This document shows positions 1 to 5,340 of a stretch of 6,317 nt of DNA, piece after piece. Position numbers and translations under genes: made by a program. A model generated the notes under the pieces. The model saw only the letters and a list, made by a program, of their open reading frames with translations, did no database searches and was not told where the DNA came from. How positions within the stretch are numbered: the stretch's first letter is position 1; the number at the start of each line of letters is the position of its first letter. Source of the DNA: Solirubrobacterales bacterium (GTDB lineage: Bacteria > Actinomycetota > Thermoleophilia > Solirubrobacterales > Solirubrobacteraceae). The stretch lies in NCBI GenBank assembly GCA_017354065.1, contig JAFMRN010000090.1, positions 2,274 through 8,590 on the forward strand, read 5' to 3'.

Positions 1-606
1 CTGCCGCCCGACGATCCACAGGTCAGCGCCGTGAACCTGGCGCCAGGCAGCCAGCAGCGTGTCGATCCCCTTGTACGGGCGGATCAGGCCGAAGCACAGC
101 ACCATCGGCCGTGAGTGGAACCGTGGTCTCGCGGGCGTCAGCGCCAGCGCCCCGTGCGGCACGACGTGCACGTTGTCAAAGCCTGCCAGCTGCTCACGCG
201 CGTGTTCGGTGTGGACGATGATCGCGTCCGCCCGGCCCAGGCCGGCGGCGCCGTGGGGGTCATGGACCGTCACGACGGTCGGCCGCTCGGGTCCCAGGGC
301 CAGGTCCAGGCCGCGCGTCCACTGCCAGTGGACCACCGCTGCCGGGTCCTTGTAGCTCAGCAGGTTCGGGACGTGTTGGGCGCGCTTTGAGAGCGCGCGC
401 AGCCGCGAGCCCGCACCCCCGACGGCGTGCCGGTAGAAGCGCTCCTCACGCGCGTAGCCGCTAGGTGAGGGCACGTCGGCGAACGCAAACGCGCTGGTCA
501 GCAGCCGCACGCGCGCGCCGGCACGCCCCAGCGCGGCCGCCAGCTCGTGGTCATAAGCCGGGGAGTAGGCCGGCGGGTCAAGCAGATCAACGCTGAGCTC
601 GGTCAC
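1..606 (-). CDS. GT4-type glycosyltransferase, C-terminal part missing (window edge)
   Basis: I translated this frame by hand from a GTG start at 606; it stays open for 202 codons to the window edge, so the C-terminal half, with most of the nucleotide-sugar site, lies outside. The N-terminal part has the YDHELAAALGRAGARVRLLT pattern (residues 18-37) of a GT-B Rossmann domain. It is followed by TVHD (113-116), ADAIIVHTEHAREQL (126-140), VVPHG (148-152) and FGLIRPYKGIDTLLAAW (172-188), all in the order typical of GT4 (glycosyl transferases group 1). GT4 enzymes are retaining transferases that move a sugar from a nucleotide-sugar to a lipid-linked or growing glycan on the cytoplasmic face. The start codon overlaps the TGA of the upstream GT2 gene by four bases (GTGA), with GAGG four bases ahead of it, so translation is probably coupled. 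The spans between HD and ADAIIVHT, and between VVPHG and FGL, look shorter than usual. Donor and acceptor cannot be predicted. Confidence 0.88.
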   Translation of the reverse strand, partial: MTELSVDLLDPPAYSPAYDHELAAALGRAGARVRLLTSAFAFADVPSPSGYAREERFYRHAVGGAGSRLRALSKRAQHVPNLLSYKDPAAVVHWQWTRGLDLALGPERPTVVTVHDPHGAAGLGRADAIIVHTEHAREQLAGFDNVHVVPHGALALTPARPRFHSRPMVLCFGLIRPYKGIDTLLAAWRQVHGADLWIVGRQ

Positions 607-1478
607 TTCGCCTCATTCGACATGCGCAAGCCGATCTGCTCCTCGATCCCGAGGACGCACTGCACCAGGAAGAACCGGAGACGCTCAGCACGCCCCAGCC
701 GGGCAGCAGCGGCGTGGCCGTCGGCGCGCACGCCAACCCCCGGCCCTACCCCGAAGAACCGCTTCAACAGGATCCGCGCCAAGCGGTTCAGGCCCGGGTC
801 GGGGTGGTAGCCGGGCCAGCGCGACTCAAGCCAGCGTGCGCCGGCCGCGTAGCCGCGCCACTGGCGGCGCAGCTCAGACAGGCTCTCCCGGTACTGGTGC
901 TCGACCACCGCGTCAGGCCGGAAATCGAGCTCCCAGCCGGCCTCCTGCAGGCGCCAGCTGAAGTCCGTGTCCTCAGCCGCGCGCACGCCCTCGACAAACC
1001 CTCCGACCTGGCGGAACGCGGCAGTGCGCACCAGGAGCACCGCCGCCGCCACGCGCGGCTTGTAGTAGTGGGCCAGGTGGGAGCGCTGGCCCAGGAAGTT
1101 CCGGCTCGCGCCATAGCGCGCGGCCAGCGTCGGGCGGCTCACATATCCACGGATGTCGCCGGTGACCGCACCGACCCTGTCCGCAACCGGGAAGAAACGC
1201 TCCAGCAGGTCCGCAGGCGCGTGCGTGTCGGCGTCCAGGAACAGGATCCAGTCGTTCACGGCAGCCGCCGCGCCCACGTTCCGAGCGTGCGCGGGGGATC
1301 GCTCGCCGTCCGCGCGGATCACGTTCACGTCGTCCTGGGGCCCCACAGCGCCGCAGTTGTCCGCCAGGATCAGCTCGTCCTGGGGAGCGAGCCTCAGCGA
1401 GCGCAGCAAATCCAAAGCTGCGCTCGCTGCCACGGCGTCACCGGCGAACGGGACGACCACGCTGACCGGCGGCCTCAT
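603..1478 (-). CDS. GT2-family glycosyltransferase
   Basis: A complete 291-residue protein with the GT-A layout of family 2 inverting glycosyltransferases. The N-terminus VSVVVPF (5-11) is the first Rossmann strand. LILADN (36-41) and HARNVGA (64-70) follow. FLDAD (80-84) carries the DXD metal/nucleotide-binding motif (D82, D84). AEDTDFSWR (168-176) holds the E-D pair that normally provides the catalytic base and contacts the acceptor. ELRRQWRGYAAGARWL (202-217) resembles the R-x-x-R-Y-G segment after the catalytic core in many soluble GT2 enzymes. There is no convincing transmembrane segment, so it should act in the cytoplasm or peripherally at the membrane. The ATG overlaps the stop of the flippase gene (ATGA) and is preceded by GAGG with a 5-base spacer; its own stop overlaps the GT4 start. 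Position between a flippase and a GT4 gene suggests it adds a sugar to a lipid-linked surface glycan. The sugar is unknown. The family call is firm, the role inferred. Confidence 0.93.
   Translation of the reverse strand: MRPPVSVVVPFAGDAVAASAALDLLRSLRLAPQDELILADNCGAVGPQDDVNVIRADGERSPAHARNVGAAAAVNDWILFLDADTHAPADLLERFFPVADRVGAVTGDIRGYVSRPTLAARYGASRNFLGQRSHLAHYYKPRVAAAVLLVRTAAFRQVGGFVEGVRAAEDTDFSWRLQEAGWELDFRPDAVVEHQYRESLSELRRQWRGYAAGARWLESRWPGYHPDPGLNRLARILLKRFFGVGPGVGVRADGHAAAARLGRAERLRFFLVQCVLGIEEQIGLRMSNEAK
611..614 (-). promoter_or_regulatory. Ribosome binding site supporting GTG start of the GT4 gene
   Basis: GAGG on the minus strand, four bases before the GTG at 606-604 and inside the last codons of the GT2 gene. 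It supports the GTG as the true start and fits a coupled, reinitiating arrangement with the GTGA overlap. Confidence 0.6.
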
Positions 1479-2932
1479 GTGAGCCTCGCGACCAGGCGCC
1501 GGGCGCCGTCAAGCTCTGAGGCGTGCAGGAACCCGGTCACGAACAGGACCACAGGGATCGCCAGGAACACGGCCGCGCGGGTCAGCAGCCCGACCGCGCC
1601 GACCTGCGGGAGCAGCAGTGCTCCGGCCACGCTGAGCCCGCCGATCACGACCAGCAGGTGCGCCAGGCGGCCCCACTCGAACGAGGCCGCGAACGCGCGC
1701 CGGATCAGCAGGTGCATGACGCCCAGCATCGCGACGTACGCGCCGGCCAGCGCGATCCCGCCGCCCGCGATTCCCCAGCGGGGCACCAGCACCACCAACA
1801 GCACGACGTTGACCGCCAGCCCGGCCAGCGCCGCGGTGAAGTTCCGGCGCGTCACGTGTGCGCGGCCGGCGATCACCAGCAGCACGACCCAGAGCCCGTA
1901 CAGCGCCCAGCCGAGCGACAGCCACGGAGCGGCCGTGTAGGCCTGCAGATAGCCCGGGTGCGGTGCCAGGAACGCGATGATGTTGCGCGCCTCCAGCGTC
2001 ACCCCGGCCACGGCCCAGCCGGTCACCAGCAGGTAGTAGGTGGTGATCCGCCCGTACAGGAACGCTGCTTCGTTGTCGTCTGTGACCGAGTAGGCCAGCG
2101 GCGGCCAGGCGTACTGGAAGGCGGTCACGAGGAACGCGATCGCAGCCGCGACCTTGATCGCGATCGCGTAGCGGCCGGCGGCGGCGACACCCTGCTGGTG
2201 GACTATGTACTGGCGGTCCAAGACGCTGAGAGCGTAAACCGATGCCTCGGCGGGGACCGTTGGCAGTCCAAAGCGGAACAGCGCGCGGAAGGACTCCAGC
2301 CCCGGCGGGCGCCGGCGTGGGGCCAGGCGTTTGCGCATGCTCCACCAGAGCCCCAGCAGCACCACCACGGAGATCGCGTAGTTGCCCAGCAGCAGCCCCT
2401 CATAGCCGCGGTTGGCGACCACCACGAGCGCCAGGCTCAGCGCCACAGTGCCGAGCACGTTCGTCATCGCGACGATCGCGTAAGCGCGGATCCGCTCATC
2501 GACGCGCAGGATCGCGTTGCCCAGCTCCAGGTTGGTAAACGCCCAGACGCCGAGGATCGCAGTACGGAACGGCCAGACGGCCGGCTGGGAGGTGACCAGC
2601 CGCGCCAGCTCTGCGGCCGGGATCGCCAGCGCGATACAGGCGACAGTCGTCGTGGCGGCCAGGAAGTACACCGCCCGGCGTACCAGCGCGTCACGGCGCG
2701 CCGGATCGGTGTCGGCGTAGTAGAAACGCAGGAACGCCTCGATGATGCCGAGCCGTACGACGATCGAGATCAGGACCACGAAGGTCATCAGCGTCTCGGT
2801 GATGCCATAGCCGGCCGGGGCGATTTTGCCGGTGTAAACCGGAACCAGTACCAGCGCGAAGATCTTCCCGACGAAGTTCGCCAGCTGGTAGGCGCCGAGC
2901 GAGGAGAGCAGGCGCTTGAGGAAGCTGCCCAT
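1475..2932 (-). CDS. Wzx/PST-type polysaccharide flippase (oligosaccharide transporter)
   Basis: A 485-residue, strongly hydrophobic protein with about 12-14 predicted transmembrane helices spread evenly from residue 11 to about 470, separated by short basic loops (for example MRKRLAPRRRPP, near residue 200). The N-terminus, GAYQLANFVGKIFALVLVPVYTGKI followed by AGYGITETLMTF, matches the conserved opening of the polysaccharide-transport branch of the MOP/MATE superfamily: first helix, then the position usually filled by a P-x-x-Y/F-G motif. Helix count and length (about 400-500 residues) fit Wzx/RfbX-like transporters, which move undecaprenyl-linked glycan units from the inner to the outer face of the membrane. 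The ATG was chosen because it lies 16 bases after the preceding gene's stop, with GGGAG nine bases upstream, and starts directly before helix 1. The stop overlaps the GT2 start codon. MurJ is less likely, given the neighbouring glycosyltransferases and the sequence style, but substrate specificity cannot be read from sequence. Confidence 0.92.
   Translation of the reverse strand: MGSFLKRLLSSLGAYQLANFVGKIFALVLVPVYTGKIAPAGYGITETLMTFVVLISIVVRLGIIEAFLRFYYADTDPARRDALVRRAVYFLAATTTVACIALAIPAAELARLVTSQPAVWPFRTAILGVWAFTNLELGNAILRVDERIRAYAIVAMTNVLGTVALSLALVVVANRGYEGLLLGNYAISVVVLLGLWWSMRKRLAPRRRPPGLESFRALFRFGLPTVPAEASVYALSVLDRQYIVHQQGVAAAGRYAIAIKVAAAIAFLVTAFQYAWPPLAYSVTDDNEAAFLYGRITTYYLLVTGWAVAGVTLEARNIIAFLAPHPGYLQAYTAAPWLSLGWALYGLWVVLLVIAGRAHVTRRNFTAALAGLAVNVVLLVVLVPRWGIAGGGIALAGAYVAMLGVMHLLIRRAFAASFEWGRLAHLLVVIGGLSVAGALLLPQVGAVGLLTRAAVFLAIPVVLFVTGFLHASELDGARRLVARLT
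1484..1487 (-). promoter_or_regulatory. Ribosome binding site of the GT2 gene
   Basis: GAGG on the minus strand with a five-base spacer (CTCAC) before the ATG at 1478. It lies within the end of the flippase gene, whose TGA overlaps the ATG. Confidence 0.6.
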
Positions 2933-2941
2933 CGGCCCAGG

Positions 2942-2946
2942 CTCCC
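2942..2946 (-). promoter_or_regulatory. Ribosome binding site of the flippase gene
   Basis: GGGAG on the minus strand, nine bases before the ATG at 2932, in the 16-base gap after the stop of the anchored surface protein. It is the only well-spaced Shine-Dalgarno in the window that lies outside a coding region. Confidence 0.65.
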
Positions 2947-2948
2947 GC

Positions 2949-4787
2949 TCAGCGCAACACGCGCAGGAAGACGTGCTCCAGGAAGTCCTGGGTCAGCGGG
3001 TCATGCGCGGCCTGGGAGCCGAAGTTGGCCAGGCCGGCCTCCACAACGTGGCCGCGGCCGAGCCGGAAGCCGGCGATCGCTGGCGGCGCGGTGGCAACCC
3101 CGGCCGTCGAGACCTTGCTGGCAGAGGACGGCGGTACGACCGGCTGGTACCTGTTGACGTTCAGCGCGAACCCGCTGGGGAACACGCCCAGCGGATCGGA
3201 CAGGCCTGTCAACAGCAGCCCCTTGTTACCGGCCTCGGGCTGGCGCGCGACGCCGAAGGGGTCCTTTTGCTGTTGGGACACGGAGCCGGCCACCGGGCCG
3301 GTCTTCGCGGTCGACACCTGCACGGTGTTATCCAGCGAGTTGACCGCGCCGTTGAAGACCGCACCGCCGTTGTTCACAAAGCTCGTCAGGCTGGTGGCGA
3401 CCGAGCTCGGCAGCCAGGTGAAGCTCCCGTCCAGCAGCACACCGGTGCGTCCGTTGGTGCTTGGCCCCTTGCCGGTCGCCAGCGCGACGTCCGTGGTCAG
3501 CTGGAAGGCCAGGTGCTGGCTCGCCAGGTAGTTGATCAGCGAGGCTTGATCTCCAAACCCGGGCGGCAGGCCGCCCACCAGCGGGCGGTTCAGGTTGATC
3601 TGAGCGTTCGGCACCGTGAGCGTGTTGACCTGGCCGTCGCCGTCATCGTCGTAGGGGTTGTTGCCCTGCCAGCTGAGCGCCGGCAGCACGACAAGCACCT
3701 TCGCGTTCGCGTTCGGACCGGCGGTGGAGGCGACCAGCGGCACGTTGATCGAATGGCCGTTCTTCGAGCGCAATGCCAACGAGTAGAGCCCTTCCTGCGG
3801 GGGCTTGACATGCAGCGTGCCGGCGCCGGCGGCCCCGTGGCCCTGGGCGACGACCTTGTTGTTGAGGCGCAGCGCCCAGTTGAAGGACTGCCCGCCGGTG
3901 CTGACCGCGATCGCCGCGTTCTGACCGGCGGGCACGGGGGTCAGCGGCGGCTTGGCCGTAAGGTAGTTGAAGTTGACGCCCGCGCCCGCGGTGCTGCCGG
4001 GCGCCGGCGTGCTGGTGGCTGGGAACTTCCCATCGGTACAGGAGGCGTCCTTGACCGACAGGCCGACCATGTAGGTGCCGGCCGGGGCCGGTTTGCCGTT
4101 GACCTTGCCGTCCCAGGTCGCGGTCTGGGACTTGGCGGAGGCGTTGAATGAGGTCAGCAGGCGTAGTTTGGCCGCGGGGGTGGTGGGCGCGCGGTAGATC
4201 TGCACCGTCACGTTGTCGTAGGGCACGGCCGGTTTGGCCCAGCGGATCTTGAGCCGCCCCTGGCCGCTGTAGTTCCGCGGGCTGATTGAGCTCAGCTTCG
4301 GCGCCGGGCGCTCGTTCAGCACCTTCACGGTCGATCCCGGGCCGGGGATCGCAAAGGTCCGGCCCTCTGACTGCAACGCGACCCTCGCGCTGTAAGTGCC
4401 GTCCGGCGCGTAGCTGCCGTTGCTGAGACGGCCGAACCAGCCGTAGATCGCGGTGTTGTTGGGCCCGGGCTGGAGGTGGCGGCCCGAGCCGCCCATCGTC
4501 GCGACCTCCTCGCCCTGGCCGTTGATGATGTAGACGTTGGCCGTATCGGCGCGGCGCTGGAGGTAGAACTTCAGGCCGGTGCGCTGGAAGTTCAGCCTGG
4601 GCCCGGTCGGCATCTGCGGGTCGGGGCAGTAGCCGGCGTAGCGGGGGTTGATGTAGGCGGGGTCGAAGGAGGGAGCACCCTGGATCAGCGGCGCGCCGGT
4701 CTTCAGGTGCTGGGTCAGATAGAAGGCGCCGACAGTCGCCACCACCAGGGCCGCGAAGCAGCTGACCGACAGGCGCTGGACGCTCAA
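2949..4787 (-). CDS. Membrane-anchored extracytoplasmic protein with FlgD/Ig-like beta domains and an unassigned alpha/beta C-terminal domain
   Basis: With a TTG start at 4787 the protein has 612 residues. Residues 7-24 (VSCFAALVVATVGAFYL and flanks) form an uncleaved signal anchor or signal peptide, so the bulk should lie outside the membrane. Two beta domains follow (about 56-160 and 161-277). They contain DGTYSARV (129-136) and WDGKVNGKPAPAGTY (225-239), typical of FlgD-like/Ig-like folds; a third possible beta segment covers 279-356. Residues 361-612 form a different domain that opens with KVLVVLPALSWQGNNPYDDDGDG, then TTDVALATG, a GVLLDGSFTWLP strand and FVNNGGAVF, ending near the last residue. 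This pattern recalls the glutamine-amidotransferase-like C-terminal domain of N,N-dimethylformamidase beta-type proteins. It contains no cysteine, so a Cys nucleophile is absent. DDDGDGQVN (380-388) fits a DxDxDGxxN calcium loop. The TTG overlaps the phosphatase stop (TTGA). An ATG at 4904 is possible but would overlap that gene by 121 bases. Function unknown; a surface or glycan-related role is inferred only from context. Confidence 0.82.
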   Translation of the reverse strand: MSVQRLSVSCFAALVVATVGAFYLTQHLKTGAPLIQGAPSFDPAYINPRYAGYCPDPQMPTGPRLNFQRTGLKFYLQRRADTANVYIINGQGEEVATMGGSGRHLQPGPNNTAIYGWFGRLSNGSYAPDGTYSARVALQSEGRTFAIPGPGSTVKVLNERPAPKLSSISPRNYSGQGRLKIRWAKPAVPYDNVTVQIYRAPTTPAAKLRLLTSFNASAKSQTATWDGKVNGKPAPAGTYMVGLSVKDASCTDGKFPATSTPAPGSTAGAGVNFNYLTAKPPLTPVPAGQNAAIAVSTGGQSFNWALRLNNKVVAQGHGAAGAGTLHVKPPQEGLYSLALRSKNGHSINVPLVASTAGPNANAKVLVVLPALSWQGNNPYDDDGDGQVNTLTVPNAQINLNRPLVGGLPPGFGDQASLINYLASQHLAFQLTTDVALATGKGPSTNGRTGVLLDGSFTWLPSSVATSLTSFVNNGGAVFNGAVNSLDNTVQVSTAKTGPVAGSVSQQQKDPFGVARQPEAGNKGLLLTGLSDPLGVFPSGFALNVNRYQPVVPPSSASKVSTAGVATAPPAIAGFRLGRGHVVEAGLANFGSQAAHDPLTQDFLEHVFLRVLR

Positions 4788-5335
4788 AACTCCACCACCC
4801 CCGTGTTTTCCACCTCGTGGGCGAAAAACCCGCTCAGCCCCCGTGGATCGCGTGAGCACAGAGCTACGCGGATCGAGCCGAGGTGGCAGACCACCAGCGC
4901 GCACTGTCCGCCGGCCGCGCGGATATCGCTCAACGCAGCCAGGACGCGTTGCTGCTGCTCGGCGAGGGATTCGCCGCCGGGGAAGCGCATCTGCTCGGGC
5001 GTGCTGCGCAACGTCCGGTACAGCTCCGGCTCGGCGCGCTCCACCTCGGCGAACCGGCGCCCTTCCCAGGCGCCGCGGTTGCCCTCCCGCAGGCGCGGGT
5101 CGAGCTTCGGCTCGAGGTCTAAAGCTGCGCCGACGATCTCAGCAGTCTCACGGGCGCGCTTGAGGTCTGAGGACCAAACTGCGTCCACCGGGAAGTCAGC
5201 CTCAGCCTGCGCGGCCAGCACCTCGGCCTGACGGCGACCGGTGTCATTCAGCGGGGTGTCGCGAAACCCCTGAAACACGTCTCCTGCCAGGTTGTCGTCG
5301 GTCTGGCCGTGACGCGCCAGCAACAGCCGTGTCAA
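4784..5335 (-). CDS. Histidine phosphatase family protein (phosphoglycerate mutase-like)
   Basis: A 183-residue protein covering a compact branch-2-superfamily-style domain with nothing appended. LLLARHGQTDDN (4-15) contains the RHG signature, with His9 as the expected phospho-accepting nucleophile and Arg8 as phosphate ligand. FQGFRDTPLNDTGRRQAE (21-38) and WSSDLKRARETAEIV (54-68) follow, the latter holding the second phosphate-pocket arginine. REGNRGAWEGR (83-93) carries the acid/base glutamate E84, and VVCHLGSIR (148-156) carries the second catalytic His151. All key residues are present, so an active phosphatase or phosphomutase is expected; the substrate is unpredictable in this family (sugar phosphates, nucleotides and alpha-ribazole phosphate are all known). 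No signal peptide or membrane segment is visible, so it is cytoplasmic. The start is a TTG five bases after the LytR_C gene's stop. Shine-Dalgarno match is poor, which suggests translation depends on the upstream gene. The stop overlaps the next gene's TTG. Confidence 0.93.
   Translation of the reverse strand: MTRLLLARHGQTDDNLAGDVFQGFRDTPLNDTGRRQAEVLAAQAEADFPVDAVWSSDLKRARETAEIVGAALDLEPKLDPRLREGNRGAWEGRRFAEVERAEPELYRTLRSTPEQMRFPGGESLAEQQQRVLAALSDIRAAGGQCALVVCHLGSIRVALCSRDPRGLSGFFAHEVENTGVVEF
4790..4799 (-). promoter_or_regulatory. Purine-rich Shine-Dalgarno-like tract before the TTG start of the anchored protein
   Basis: Minus-strand GGTGGTGGAG ends two bases before the TTG at 4787-4785 and lies in the last codons of the phosphatase (VVEF). 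The GGAG is closer than ideal, but the GGTGG part has workable spacing. Together with the signal anchor beginning directly after the TTG, it favours this start over the ATG at 4904. Confidence 0.45.
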
Positions 5336-5340
5336 TGCCG

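Noticed and set aside
714..1940. Long plus-strand open frame (408 codons)
   Set aside because: It runs antisense across the GT2 gene and the end of the flippase gene, is rich in Arg/Ala/Gln/His with no domain pattern, and is the kind of frame that high-GC codon bias opens on the opposite strand.
1509..2345. Second minus-strand frame inside the flippase gene (278 codons)
   Set aside because: A shifted frame of the flippase gene; Arg/Gly/Pro/Ala-rich with no motifs. The correct frame is continuous, so this is not evidence of a frameshift.
2933..2948. Possible terminator or promoter between the anchored protein and the flippase
   Set aside because: Only 16 bases, taken up by the Shine-Dalgarno and spacer; no inverted repeat or T-run.
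1523..3157. Long plus-strand open frame (544 codons)
   Set aside because: Antisense to the flippase gene. The translation is a Gln/Arg/Asp/His-rich string without hydrophobic cores or motifs, while the minus-strand frame gives a clear membrane transporter.
3805..3810. TTGACA on the plus strand
   Set aside because: Internal to the anchored-protein gene, with GC-rich sequence and no plausible -10 box or plus-strand gene downstream.
2916..4151. Long plus-strand open frame (411 codons)
   Set aside because: Antisense to the anchored surface protein. Low-complexity Arg/Gly/Val/Gln composition, no recognisable domain, and no independent ribosome-binding support.
4788..4904. N-terminal extension of the anchored protein to the ATG at 4904
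   Set aside because: It would overlap the phosphatase by 121 bases and adds 39 polar, Gly/Arg-rich residues before the signal anchor. The TTG at 4787 gives a standard short N-terminus. Not fully excluded.
5330..5335. TTGACA on the minus strand at the phosphatase start (possible -35 box)
   Set aside because: It is simply the TTG start plus the next codon, and no TATAAT-like hexamer follows at about 17 bases.
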